From Candidatus Marsarchaeota G2 archaeon ECH_B_1 (GTDB lineage Archaea > Thermoproteota > Thermoprotei_A > Marsarchaeales > Marsarchaeaceae): a stretch of 64,000 nt of DNA. The position numbers were made by a program, and so were the translations under genes. Below are positions 37,316-45,721 of the stretch, one piece after another. The notes beneath the pieces were generated by a model. It was not told the origin of the DNA and did not search any database. It saw only the letters and a program-made list of their open reading frames with translations. Numbering within the stretch: position 1 is the first letter of the stretch; each line of letters begins with the position of its first letter. The stretch covers positions 38,525 to 102,524 of the forward strand of contig NEXG01000006.1 in the NCBI GenBank assembly GCA_003019535.1. The letters are read 5' to 3'.

Positions 37316-38612
37316 CCCCGGCGAGCCTCCCCTCTACACTGTACACCGCACGCTCATAGTCATCCATCAGTGAATCAACATCCACACCAACCACGCTACC
37401 AGCCTCCACCACGGGTTTACCTCCTACAAACAGGTACTCACATTTAAACCCACCAGGCGAGAAAACAAGGCCCAAGGCCGGGTCGGCCGCCGGGTTAGAA
37501 CCCAACCCCATCCTGAACACGGCGAGGTCAGCTGTGCAACCCATCCTCAGACCCACCTTAACACCGAAGAAGCGCTCAGCGGGCAGCGTCAGTGCGCGTA
37601 GAACACCCCACACATCAAGCCCCGACCCAACACCTGCAAGAAGCGCTAGGAGCTTCGCCTCCGAGAGCATTGATAGGTCATCATTCGAGGCCGCACCATC
37701 GGTACCCAAACCGAAACCTATACCAGAGGAGAGCACGCTGCGGATGGGGGGCGCACCGTTCCCCAGCCTCAGGTTGCTCGTGGGGTTGAGCACGGCGAAA
37801 CCACCCCCACGCCCCAGCGCTGAGAACTCATCCTGCGAGAGGTGGGTGCAGTGGAAACACACGGGCGACACGCCGCCTCCAAGCACGCCCAACCCGGAAA
37901 GATAGGAAGCCCAGTCACGCACCTCCACCCCGAACCTCTCCGCGGTGAGCCGCTTCTCGTCAGCCCTCTCGGCGAGGTGGATGTGCAAGTCCAGCCCCCT
38001 CTCACGCGCGAGGGTGGCCGCCTCACTGAGCAGTGCGGGGGAGCACGTGTACGGAGTGTGGGGGGCCACAGCTGTGCGCACCCTCCTATCCCCGAGGCTG
38101 GCCACAAGGTCCGCCAAGCGCCGCGTCTCCCTAAGCTCCGACTCAGCCTTCGCAGGGTCCCCGTTATCCACCATACCATACGTGTACACACCCCTCAAAC
38201 CAAGCCTCCGCCCAGCCTCCAACACAGACTCCTCATGGAAATACATATCCACGAAGCCTGAGGCACCGCTAAGCGCGAGCTCCACCCCACCCACAAGCGA
38301 GCCCAACCCAACCTCAGCGGGTCCAAGAAGCCTCTCACGGGGCAACACAACCTCTGAGAACCACTCACCCATCCCGAGCAGGCCAGCCCGAGCCCTAAGC
38401 AAAACCATCGCAAGATGAGTGTGCGAGTCAACGAAGCTGGGAACGATGACGCCCCGCTTCACAACAAGCCTCTCATAGCGGGGATAACGCCCAACAAGAA
38501 CATCACCCTCCCCCGCATCCACTATGACACCACCCTCAACCACAACACCGAAACCCCGATACACCCGACCCAAGCCGGGATCCAAGGCGTAATCGCCCAC
38601 AACAACAGACAT
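37305..38612 (-). CDS. TRZ/ATZ-family amidohydrolase, probable 5'-methylthioadenosine/S-adenosylhomocysteine deaminase
   Basis: About 435 residues of the amidohydrolase superfamily. The metal ligands are in DSHTHLAMVLLR (near 60), a mid-chain LHIHLAE (near 215), SPVCFHCTHLSQDEF (near 250) and GLGTDGAASNDDLSM (near 310). These fit the MtaD/SAH deaminase group, which converts the adenosine moiety to inosine. The frame stays open for 59 codons upstream, but that part is hydrophobic and unlike the family; the ATG at 38612 begins with the normal N-terminal beta region. It is followed by ahcY with overlap. Confidence 0.85.
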   Translation of the reverse strand: MSVVVGDYALDPGLGRVYRGFGVVVEGGVIVDAGEGDVLVGRYPRYERLVVKRGVIVPSFVDSHTHLAMVLLRARAGLLGMGEWFSEVVLPRERLLGPAEVGLGSLVGGVELALSGASGFVDMYFHEESVLEAGRRLGLRGVYTYGMVDNGDPAKAESELRETRRLADLVASLGDRRVRTAVAPHTPYTCSPALLSEAATLARERGLDLHIHLAERADEKRLTAERFGVEVRDWASYLSGLGVLGGGVSPVCFHCTHLSQDEFSALGRGGGFAVLNPTSNLRLGNGAPPIRSVLSSGIGFGLGTDGAASNDDLSMLSEAKLLALLAGVGSGLDVWGVLRALTLPAERFFGVKVGLRMGCTADLAVFRMGLGSNPAADPALGLVFSPGGFKCEYLFVGGKPVVEAGSVVGVDVDSLMDDYERAVYSVEGRLAGVGR

Positions 38613-38822
38613 AGCAGACAAACCACTAACAAGGATGGCGAAATAAAGCTTAACCCCCACCAAAACAGGCGACAAGCGAAGCCCAAAAGCAGCGCGACAA
38701 ACAACCCCGAAGCCGAAAGAACACAAGCCAAAACTCAAACCGAAGCCACCAAGCGCAGCAGAGACCCGTTTTGCAGCATCCCAAGACAAAAGCTTTAAGC
38801 CACTAGCTCAACAATCGTAATT

Positions 38823-39287
38823 ATGAGCCTGAAATTCATAGGTGAGGGTGACGTAGCCCCAGACTTCGAGCTCGAAGACCAAAACGGCGCCAAGATAAGG
38901 CTGAGCGACTTCAAAGGCAGAAAGGTGGTGCTATACTTCTACCCCAAGGATGATACGCCTGGATGCACCAAGGAGGCGTGCAGCTTCCGCGACAACATCC
39001 AAAGAATAAGCGAGAGAAACGCGGTGGTGCTCGGCGTGAGCGCCGACAGCGTGCAAAGCCACAAAAAATTCGCTCAAAAATACGGCCTCAACTTCCACAT
39101 CCTCAGCGACCCAGAAAAGAAGGCGATAACACACTACAACGTATACGTAAAGAAGAAGATGTACGGGAGGGAATACTGGGGGGTTGAGAGGTCCACATTC
39201 ATAATAGACGAGCAAGGCAGAATAAAGAAGGCCTTCAGAGGAGTCAGCGTCGACGGCCACGTCGACCAAGTACTACAAGAACTATAA
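38823..39287 (+). CDS. bcp: thioredoxin-dependent peroxiredoxin (Bcp/PrxQ)
   Basis: 154 residues. It reduces peroxides using a thiol partner. The peroxidatic motif FYPKDDTPGCTKEACSFRD is near residues 38-56, with both the peroxidatic cysteine (47) and the resolving cysteine five residues later (52), as in atypical 2-Cys PrxQ. The C-terminal ERSTFIIDEQGRI is typical. A TATA-like element lies about 26-30 nt upstream of the ATG. It stands alone. Confidence 0.95.
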   Translation: MSLKFIGEGDVAPDFELEDQNGAKIRLSDFKGRKVVLYFYPKDDTPGCTKEACSFRDNIQRISERNAVVLGVSADSVQSHKKFAQKYGLNFHILSDPEKKAITHYNVYVKKKMYGREYWGVERSTFIIDEQGRIKKAFRGVSVDGHVDQVLQEL

Positions 39288-39441
39288 AATAAAACAGCCC
39301 CAACAAAACCCACTAAAAGAGGAGCAAACCCAAACTAGACCCGTATATAGAGGGTTCTTGGCCGCTCGAGTGAGAATCACGCCCAAGCGCATCCTACCGA
39401 AAACTATAATTAATCAGTATCAGATTAGCAACTCGATATAT

Positions 39442-39915
39442 ATGTATACACTAGGCAGCGTAAGACTACAGAGGTTGAAAACACAGGGAACACAATCCAG
39501 CCGCCCACACAACGCCAAGAAGGGAATCAGCCCAGTCATAGCCACAATCATACTCATCGCCATAACAATCGTGATAGCCATCGCCGTCGCCGGATGGGTG
39601 TTCGGACTATTCGGAAGCTACAGCAGAACACAGGCGGTAACAATAGTGGCCTCCGCATCAAGCTGCAACACAACTAACTGTAGCATCATGTTATCGAATC
39701 AGGGGGGCAGTGCGGTAACTGTTGTCAGCGCCTCGGTAGACGGACAGACAATACCAGTAGCTAGCATAAGCGGTAGCACAGTGATTTCTGCCGGAGGAAG
39801 CGGGACAGTGGTTGTATATTTCCCTTCTTCTTATACAGCTGGGCAGACAGTACAGGTTCAGCTTGGATTGAGCAACGGCAACACTTTGTCAACAACCCTT
39901 GTAGTCAACAGTTAA
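39442..39915 (+). CDS. type IV pilin
   Basis: About 157 residues from the ATG at 39442; earlier in-frame starts to 39358 and a later TTG at 39475 are possible. A long basic leader (RLQRLKTQGTQSSRPHNAKKG) precedes ISPVIATIILIAITIVIAIAVAGW, the hydrophobic helix of an archaeal prepilin cut after KKG. The ectodomain has the cysteine pair SCNTTNC and ends GNTLSTTLVVNS, matching the pilin at 27762-28199. The leader is longer than usual. Confidence 0.85.
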   Translation: MYTLGSVRLQRLKTQGTQSSRPHNAKKGISPVIATIILIAITIVIAIAVAGWVFGLFGSYSRTQAVTIVASASSCNTTNCSIMLSNQGGSAVTVVSASVDGQTIPVASISGSTVISAGGSGTVVVYFPSSYTAGQTVQVQLGLSNGNTLSTTLVVNS

Positions 39916-40087
39916 AACTGAATCCTTTTTATATTCTCATTTTTTATATGCATCATTGTTTTTTGTTTGGATCGTGGTTTCGAGTTTGTATGTGGATTTT
40001 GCTTGGCCTTATGGATGTTTGGGCCGCCTTATTTGTGGGTGTGTGGTTTAGGGAAGATTTTTAGACTGGTGTCCACTCACTATCATT

Positions 40088-41077
40088 ATGGTTGGTGGAG
40101 CTTCGGTATGCTCGATTTGTAATCTAAGTAGCCCAGTATTTTACGATGGAGTCTCCGATCTCTCTTATTGTGCCAAGTGCTTTGTGGGCTATGTTTATAG
40201 AAAGGTTGTGAGGACTGTTCGTCGTTACGCTATGTTTGAGCGGGGGGATAGGGTTGTCTTGGCTGTTTCGGGTGGGAAGGATAGTGTTGTTTTGGCCGAC
40301 ATAATGGGTCGTCTGGGTAGGAGGCTTCGCTGGGTTGAGTTTGTGGGTGTCACCGTGGATGAGGGTATCCGTACACCCGCGGGTGACTATAGGGCTGAGG
40401 CGCTCAGCCTTGCGAGGAGCGTACTTGAGAAGTACTCTATCCCGCACAGGGTTTACACCTATAAGGAACTGTTCGGGGCGACGCTTCCAGAGTTTATGCG
40501 TGCCGGTGTCTACGCTGGTTCGGCGTGCAGTGTTTGCGGTGTGCTGAGGCGTAGGGCGCTCAACATCGCTGCGCGTGAGCTGGGCGCCACCAAGATCGCC
40601 ACGGGTCACAACAAGGATGACGAGGCGCAGACTGTGCTCATGAATGTTTTGAGGGGTGACTTGGAGCGTATGGTGCGCGCGGGTGCTGCTGAAGAGGTTG
40701 GTGGGGTGGGTGTGGGTGGGTTTGTCCCGCGTGTTAAGCCTCTTAAGCGGTTGTCGGAGAGGGAGATAGCCATGTACGCTTATCTTAGGGGTTACGGTTT
40801 TCAGAGTGTGGAGTGCCCATTCTCGCAGGACACTGTGAGGGACGCGGTGAGGGAGGCGCTTGAGCTTCTCGGTAGCAGGATAAGCGGGGTGCACGATGCG
40901 CTTCTCAACTTTGAGGATAAGCTCTTGGAGAGGCTGGGCTCCACTGGTGCGCATGTTAGGGCTTGCAGGAATTGCGGTGAGCCCACTTCGCCTGGCAGGG
41001 AGCTTTGTAAGGCGTGTGAGTATGTACTCAGGTACGCGGAGAAGTCGGGTGGGGGTGTGAGCGTGGGTGCCCCCTAA
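40088..41077 (+). CDS. tRNA 2-thiolation enzyme (TtuA/Ncs6 family)
   Basis: 329 residues. An adenylating enzyme that thiolates U34 or U54 of tRNA. N-terminal zinc cysteines (CSIC and CAKC, residues 8-29) precede the PP-loop SGGKDSVVL near 61. The catalytic/Fe-S cysteines are in SACSVCG near 140, TGHNKDDEAQT is near 165, and a second C-terminal zinc finger (CRNCG and CKAC, near 300) is present. It would use a ubiquitin-like sulfur carrier; a MoaD-like candidate is at 62.3-62.5 kb. It lies just before the SRP RNA gene. Confidence 0.92.
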   Translation: MVGGASVCSICNLSSPVFYDGVSDLSYCAKCFVGYVYRKVVRTVRRYAMFERGDRVVLAVSGGKDSVVLADIMGRLGRRLRWVEFVGVTVDEGIRTPAGDYRAEALSLARSVLEKYSIPHRVYTYKELFGATLPEFMRAGVYAGSACSVCGVLRRRALNIAARELGATKIATGHNKDDEAQTVLMNVLRGDLERMVRAGAAEEVGGVGVGGFVPRVKPLKRLSEREIAMYAYLRGYGFQSVECPFSQDTVRDAVREALELLGSRISGVHDALLNFEDKLLERLGSTGAHVRACRNCGEPTSPGRELCKACEYVLRYAEKSGGGVSVGAP

Positions 41078-41117
41078 ACGTGCTAATCATAAAAAATAAG
41101 TTGGTGTGTGTGTTGTG

Positions 41118-41425
41118 TGTTTGGGGTAGGGTAGAGGGGTTCGCCCTCCCTCCTCGTATGAGTCCGAGATGGGCGATACGCGGATACCAGGAACCTCCTG
41201 GACGCGGTGTGTGGGTGGCTTGGGGCGGCGGCTCCCGCGATGCAGCCCATAGCTGGGGGGTGTGTGGGTTCGGTCGGGGTGCCTGTAGGGGTGTCCCGGC
41301 TGATCTGTGAGGGGGACCGGGTCAGGCCCGGGAGGGAGCAGCCTAACCCTCGACCATGCACGTTCCCAGCCTGTAAGGGTGAAGGGTTGGGTGCCGTTAA
41401 GCTCTTAGTTCCCCGCGCACTGTGT
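41118..41425 (+). ncRNA. ffs: signal recognition particle 7S RNA
   Basis: The SRP54-binding helix 8 signature GTCAGGCCCGGGAGGGAGCAGC is at 41321-41342, with complementary flanks (GAGGGGGACCGG and CCTAACCCTC) forming the rest of the helix. The segments GGCTTGGGGCGGC (about 41220) and GCCGTTAAGCT (about 41393) can pair as helix 5. About 300 nt lie between a TATA-like ATAAAAAATAAG (41089-41100) and tRNA-Ser, the usual archaeal size. The ends are estimates. Confidence 0.8.
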
Positions 41426-41445
41426 TTAGGGGGGTCCCGCTGGGA

Positions 41446-41530
41446 GCTGGGGTCTCCTAGCCTGGCAGGGAGCGGGCTTGCTAAGCCCGTGGTCCATGTG
41501 GCCGCGCGGGTTCAAATCCCGCCCCCAGCG
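41446..41530 (+). tRNA. tRNA-Ser(GCT)
   Basis: The acceptor GCTGGGG pairs with CCCCAGC, with discriminator G at 41530. The anticodon arm CGGGC-TTGCTAA-GCCCG gives GCT. A long variable arm (TGGTCCATGTGGCC) and canonical T arm confirm a class II serine tRNA. No intron. Confidence 0.94.
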
Positions 41531-41672
41531 CATTTTTCATCAAGTTCTTCTTTGTTTTTTCTCTTATCATTGTTTGTGTTTTGTTGGTTTGTGGTTTGGT
41601 TTTATTCTTTGGTTGTTTTGGGTTTGGTGTTAAGTAAAACTTATAGTGTGCTGTTGGATACTATTTTGGCTT

Positions 41673-42185
41673 ATGAGAGGTAGTGGTGGTAGTCGTAGGC
41701 GTAGTGTGGTGTTTGAGGCTTCTCCTGTGTTGAGGGTGAAGGTTGTTCCACATGAGGGGTTTGTGCTTGCTTTGGCTGAGAGGTTGAAGCGTGATTACGC
41801 CGAGGTTAAGCCGCCCGCGTATGCTCAGTTTGTGAAGACTGTGAGCAGTAATTTTGAGCCTCCTAAGTCTTTTGATTGGTGGTATATCCGCGCTGCCTCT
41901 GTTTTGAGGAAGCTCGCGGTTAAGGGTTGTATGGGTGTTACTGATTTGGCTTATGAGTATAGTGGTAAGAGGAGGAGGGGTAGGAGTAGGGAGCATTTCG
42001 TGTTGGGTGCGCGTGGGCATGTTAGGCGTATTCTGATTCAGCTTGAGGGGGCTAAGCTTGTTGAGAAGCAGCGTTGTGGTAGGGTTCTTTCGAAGTCTGG
42101 CTGGGAGCTTGTTGTTGGTGTTGCTTCGGAGGTTTTGGATGCGGCGTCGAAGGATGAGCCTCGGCTGAAGCTGTATGTGGGGTGA
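41673..42185 (+). CDS. rps19e: 30S ribosomal protein S19e
   Basis: About 170 residues. Family blocks are visible: YAQFVKTVSSNFEPPKSFDWWYIRAASVLRKL, then YSGKRRRGRSREHF and RHVRRILIQLEGAKLVEK-like segments. The N-terminus is about 15-20 residues longer than usual and serine/arginine-rich. The ATG at 41673 follows the TATA element AACTTATAGTG (about 41638-41647) by about 30 nt. It begins the conserved run rps19e-pdcd5-rpl39e-rpl31e-eif6-rplX-pfdA-ftsY. Confidence 0.94.
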   Translation: MRGSGGSRRRSVVFEASPVLRVKVVPHEGFVLALAERLKRDYAEVKPPAYAQFVKTVSSNFEPPKSFDWWYIRAASVLRKLAVKGCMGVTDLAYEYSGKRRRGRSREHFVLGARGHVRRILIQLEGAKLVEKQRCGRVLSKSGWELVVGVASEVLDAASKDEPRLKLYVG

Positions 42186-42191
42186 TGCTGG

Positions 42192-42569
42192 ATGAGTTAT
42201 GGTGGGGGCAGCGGTGGGGATGATTATGATGCTGAGCTTGAGGAGTTGAAGCGTAGGCAGATTGCTAGGCTTCAGCAGCGCGCTGCTTCTGAGGAACAGG
42301 CCGCGGCGGAGGCGGAGGCTGAGGAGGGTAGGCGGCAGGCTGTTCTTAGGCGTGTTCTCACGCCTGAGGCGAGGCAGAGGTTGCAGAATGTTAAGATGGT
42401 GAAGTATGAGTTGGCTCGTGTTTTGGAGGATCAGATTATAGCGCTCTACCAGAGTGGGAGGATTGATAGGCCCATCACGGATGAGGCTTTGAAGCAGTTG
42501 CTCGCTAGGATTTCGGCTTCTAATACGCGTGATACGAGTATAACCATTAGGCGTAAGGGTGAGGTGTGA
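42192..42569 (+). CDS. PDCD5/TFAR19-related DNA-binding protein
   Basis: 125 residues. It starts MSYGGGSGGDDYDAELEELK, then an arginine/glutamine/glutamate-rich helix. The PDCD5 core follows with LTPEARQRLQNVKMVKYELARVLEDQII and the C-terminal DTSITIRRK. The archaeal homologues are small helical nucleic-acid-binding proteins next to rps19e. GGTGATG lies before the ATG. Confidence 0.92.
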   Translation: MSYGGGSGGDDYDAELEELKRRQIARLQQRAASEEQAAAEAEAEEGRRQAVLRRVLTPEARQRLQNVKMVKYELARVLEDQIIALYQSGRIDRPITDEALKQLLARISASNTRDTSITIRRKGEV

Positions 42570-42572
42570 GTT

Positions 42573-42728
42573 TTGGCTCGTTTTAAGCCGCGTGGTAGGA
42601 AGGTGAGGCTTGGCGCCGCTAACAAGCGTAATGGTAATGTGCCTGTTTGGGTTGTGCTGAGGACTGGTAGTAAGCTTAAGCGTAACGAGAAGCGGAAGAA
42701 CTGGAGTGAGCGGCGTCTTAAGGTGTAG
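42573..42728 (+). CDS. rpl39e: 50S ribosomal protein L39e
   Basis: 51 residues. It starts with TTG after GAGGTG (6-nt gap), which overlaps the end of the previous gene. The sequence MARFKPRGRKVRLGAANKRN, later VPVWVVLRTG and the C-terminal KNWSERRLKV are characteristic of L39e, which lines the nascent-peptide exit tunnel. The gene fills the gap exactly between pdcd5 and rpl31e. Confidence 0.95.
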   Translation: MARFKPRGRKVRLGAANKRNGNVPVWVVLRTGSKLKRNEKRKNWSERRLKV

Positions 42729-42763
42729 TGGTGTTTGGGTAGTGTTTGGTGAGGTGTGTTTTG

Positions 42764-43282
42764 TTGTCTGAGACTGAGAATATAGATAGGGAGAAGGGTG
42801 GCGTCGAGGAGACGGCTGGAGAGGAGGAGAAGCAAGAGGAGTCAGTGGCCGCCGAGGAGGAGAAAGGTGCTGGCTCTGAGCAGAGGGAGCAGGCCGCGGC
42901 GGAGGCTGGGTCTGGGGAGAAGGCTGAAGCCGAAGCTGAGAAGGGCGGTGAAGGTAAGGGTAAAAAGGAGGAGGGCGCCGCTGCAGAGGAGGAAAAGAAG
43001 GAGGAAGAGAAGCCGAAGTTTAAGCTTGAGAGGGATTATGTTGTGCCTCTTCAGCGGGTCTACTGGCTTGGTAGGAATAAGCGTGCTAAGAGGGCTGTTA
43101 GGGTTCTTAGGGAGTTCGTGTTGAAGCACACCAAGGCTGAGCGTGTAGTGCTGGATAATGAGGTGAATGAGGCTATCTGGGCTAGGAGTATTAAGAGGCC
43201 GCCTCGCCGTCTAGCTGTCCACGTGGGTGTGACTGAGGATAAAAAGGCCTATGTGTATCTTAAGAAGTCTAGTAGCGCTTGA
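42764..43282 (+). CDS. rpl31e: 50S ribosomal protein L31e with long acidic N-terminal extension
   Basis: About 172 residues. The last 85 (FKLERDYVVPLQRVYWLGRNKRAKRAV onward) are a normal L31e. The first 85 or so are almost entirely Glu, Lys, Ala and Gly with no hydrophobic core, an extension not seen in typical archaeal L31e proteins of 80-100 residues. The TTG at 42764 (or 42761) is chosen for the GAGGTG 4-7 nt upstream. L31e sits at the tunnel exit, where SRP and nascent-chain factors dock. Confidence 0.9.
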   Translation: MSETENIDREKGGVEETAGEEEKQEESVAAEEEKGAGSEQREQAAAEAGSGEKAEAEAEKGGEGKGKKEEGAAAEEEKKEEEKPKFKLERDYVVPLQRVYWLGRNKRAKRAVRVLREFVLKHTKAERVVLDNEVNEAIWARSIKRPPRRLAVHVGVTEDKKAYVYLKKSSSA

Positions 43283-43944
43283 TGATTGAGCGTGTGAAAC
43301 TCTTTAACACCGATGCTCTGGGGGTTTTCGCTCAGGCGTCGGATAACGCGGTTTTCATCCCCCTGAACACTGCGCCACGTGTGAAGAGGGTGCTTGAGGG
43401 GAGGGTGGATGTGGACGTCGTGGAGCTCGGGCTTGGGGGGATAGCTGTTGTTGGGGCGATGATTGTCTCTAACAGTGTGGGTGTGATGCTTCCCTATAAC
43501 GTTGATGAGGAGGATGTGCGCAGGGTGAAGGCCGTGGGGCTTAACGTGGCCCGCTCGAACACCAAGCTCAACGCGCTTGGCAACCTCGTTGTGGCCAACT
43601 CTAAGATTGGGTTCGCCTCGCCTCGGCTTGCAGCCTCAACGGTTAAGCTCATCGAGGACACCCTAGGGGTTGAGGTTGTGAGGACCACGGTGGCGGGGCT
43701 GCACACGGTGGGCTCGGCTCTCGCCCTCAACAATCGGGGCTTCGCCTGCCACCCGCAGACCACGGATGATGAAATCAGGGTTATAAGCGAGGCATCCGGG
43801 CTTAGGGGTCGGCGTGTCACGGTGAACTCCGGCTACCCCTATATTCGCAGCGGTATCATCTATAATGACGGATTCGCGCTTCTTGGGTACACCTCGACGG
43901 GTATCGAGATGGCGGAGGTGAGCTCGGCGCTTGGCATAGAGTAG
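43282..43944 (+). CDS. eif6: translation initiation factor aIF6
   Basis: About 220 residues. A ribosome anti-association factor that binds the large subunit. The pentein-type repeats of eIF6 are visible, for example SDNAVFIPLNTAPRVKRVLEG, LGGIAVVGAMIVSNSVGVMLP and GIIYNDGFALLGYTSTGIEM. The ATG overlaps the L31e stop (TGATG); an in-frame TTG 3 nt earlier is less likely. Co-directional with rpl31e, as in many archaea. Confidence 0.95.
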   Translation: MIERVKLFNTDALGVFAQASDNAVFIPLNTAPRVKRVLEGRVDVDVVELGLGGIAVVGAMIVSNSVGVMLPYNVDEEDVRRVKAVGLNVARSNTKLNALGNLVVANSKIGFASPRLAASTVKLIEDTLGVEVVRTTVAGLHTVGSALALNNRGFACHPQTTDDEIRVISEASGLRGRRVTVNSGYPYIRSGIIYNDGFALLGYTSTGIEMAEVSSALGIE

Positions 43945-44044
43945 TTTGGGTGCGGTGGCCGCCCGGGTTGGCTTTGTGCTGGCTCACTGTGTGTGCGTGT
44001 AGTGGTTAGCTATGCTCATATAGGGGGCGCGGTGTGTTAGTTTT

Positions 44045-44314
44045 ATGCCTTCTGATAATGTTGGTTTCAGGGTTTACAGGGTTGTTGGCTTGAAGCGTGA
44101 CCTGTTTGGTTGGGTTGAGTTTAAGAAGTATGTTGTGGCGAGGAGTGAGAAGGATGCGCGTGAGAGGACTTATTCGCTTATGGGTAGCAACCACAGATTG
44201 AAGAGGAATCTTATCAGGATTAGGGAGGTTGGGTTGGTTGAGGATGAGTCGGAGGTGCGTGACCCTGCGGTGAGGGCCTATCTAGGCGGTGTGGGCGGAG
44301 AGGCGGACGCCTAG
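44045..44314 (+). CDS. rplX: 50S ribosomal protein LX (L18Ae)
   Basis: 89 residues with the LX pattern VGFRVYRVVGLKRDLFGWVEFKKYV and KDARERTYSLMGSNHRLKRNLIRI. Part of the large subunit in TACK archaea. It is 100 bp after eif6 and 33 bp before the prefoldin gene. Confidence 0.93.
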   Translation: MPSDNVGFRVYRVVGLKRDLFGWVEFKKYVVARSEKDARERTYSLMGSNHRLKRNLIRIREVGLVEDESEVRDPAVRAYLGGVGGEADA

Positions 44315-44347
44315 AGGCTCACTGTGTGTGGAGGGGGTGTTTGGGTT

Positions 44348-44794
44348 TTGTCCTCTGAGGAGTCGGCTCAGGGTAAGTATGAGTTGCTTCAGAAGTTGGT
44401 GGCTGAGTATGAGTATTTGAGGGCTGTTGCCCAGGCGTTGGAGGAGCAGATTAGGCTTGCTGAGTCCGCCCAGCAGGACCTTGTTGTCACGATGGTGTCG
44501 ATTCAGGAGTTGGGTGAGAAGGGGTTGAATAAGGAGCTGCTTGTGCCTCTTGGCAGTGGGGTTATGGCTGAGACTGTGCTTGCGAAGTATGATAAGCTGC
44601 TTGTGAGCCTCGGCCTTAACATTTACGCTAGGCTTGAGCCCTCTAAGGTGGTTGAGTATCTTAATGGGCGTAGGGAGTTTTTGAAGGGGCGTACTGATGA
44701 GTTGGTTAAGGATTACTCGGCGACGCTTCAGAGGATGGGGTTGCTTGAACCCAAGATTAACAGGCTTGTGAGGGAGCTTCAGGCTGGTCAGTGA
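44348..44794 (+). CDS. pfdA: prefoldin alpha subunit
   Basis: About 148 residues: two long coiled-coil helices (about 10-50 and 95-145) separated by a beta hairpin region (LVVTMVSIQELGEKGLNKELLVPLGSGV). This is the alpha-prefoldin pattern. It hands unfolded proteins to the thermosome, whose gene begins at 63096. The TTG at 44348 is chosen for GAGGGGGTG 8 nt upstream; the frame is open from 44324. It overlaps ftsY by 4 bp. Confidence 0.92.
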   Translation: MSSEESAQGKYELLQKLVAEYEYLRAVAQALEEQIRLAESAQQDLVVTMVSIQELGEKGLNKELLVPLGSGVMAETVLAKYDKLLVSLGLNIYARLEPSKVVEYLNGRREFLKGRTDELVKDYSATLQRMGLLEPKINRLVRELQAGQ

Positions 44795-45699
44795 ACGTGT
44801 TTGAGTCACTGAAGAAGGTTTTCTCGAACGTCTCGCAGGCTGTTTTGACGCGTGAGGTCTCCGAGAAGGAGTTGGAGGAGGTTCTCGGGGAGCTTCAGCG
44901 GGAGCTTCTTGGCGCCGACGTCGCCTACGAGGTCACACTGATGGTGTCGCAGGCGGTGAGGGAGGCTGTGGCTGAGGTGCGTGTGGGTAGGATGCAGGAT
45001 GCGAAGGAGGCTGTTAGGCGTAGGGTGGAGGAGGTGCTTAGAGGTATACTGAGCGCCTCGGCTGGTGTGAGTTTTCAGCGTGTTGTGGGCGACGTTGTGC
45101 GTGTGAAGGGCTTGTGTGTGGTGGTGTTCTTCGGTGTTAATGGGGCGGGTAAGACCACGACCATCGCGAAGATTGGTTACCGCCTGCGTGAGGCTGGCTT
45201 CAGACCTCTGCTTGTGGCCGCGGACACCTTCCGGGCGGGTGCGATTGAGCAGTTGGCTGAGCACTCGAAGAAGGCGGGTGTCCCGGTTTACGTTGGGAGG
45301 TATGGCGCGGACCCGGCGTCGGTTGGTTTTGGGGCTATCCAGGAGGCTAAGGCTAAGGGGTACAACGTTGTGCTGGTGGATACGGCTGGGCGGATGCACA
45401 CCGACTCCGACCTTATGGACCAGATGCGTAAGATTGTGAGGGTGACTAAGCCGGATTTGAAGGTGTTTGTGGGTGAGGCGCTTGTTGGTAATGATGCCGT
45501 GAATCAGCTTAGGGAGTTTAATGATAAGGTGGGCATCGATGGTGTGATCCTTACTAAGATGGATGCGGATGCGAAGGGTGGTATCGTTTTCACGGTTTCA
45601 AACCTGATTAGGAAGCCTATCTACTTTATCGGTGTGGGTCAGGGTTACTCTGACCTCGTGGAGTTCGACCCGGAGGTAGTGCTTAAGAAACTGTTTTAG
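44791..45699 (+). CDS. ftsY: signal recognition particle receptor FtsY
   Basis: A 302-residue SRP GTPase receptor at the membrane. The N-domain helices are at 1-90. The G domain has GVNGAGKTTTIAKI near 114, the DTFRAGAIEQL I-box near 147, DTAGRM near 199 and TKMD near 250. GTG start overlaps the pfdA stop. The N-terminal A domain is short, as in archaea. SRP RNA is 3.4 kb upstream. Confidence 0.96.
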   Translation: MNVFESLKKVFSNVSQAVLTREVSEKELEEVLGELQRELLGADVAYEVTLMVSQAVREAVAEVRVGRMQDAKEAVRRRVEEVLRGILSASAGVSFQRVVGDVVRVKGLCVVVFFGVNGAGKTTTIAKIGYRLREAGFRPLLVAADTFRAGAIEQLAEHSKKAGVPVYVGRYGADPASVGFGAIQEAKAKGYNVVLVDTAGRMHTDSDLMDQMRKIVRVTKPDLKVFVGEALVGNDAVNQLREFNDKVGIDGVILTKMDADAKGGIVFTVSNLIRKPIYFIGVGQGYSDLVEFDPEVVLKKLF

Positions 45700-45721
45700 G
45701 ACACTTCATAGTAGATATTGC

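Noticed and set aside
38613..38789. 59-residue hydrophobic N-terminal extension (signal peptide) on the deaminase
   Set aside because: The family starts at the ATG at 38612 and is cytoplasmic; the extension covers the promoter region.
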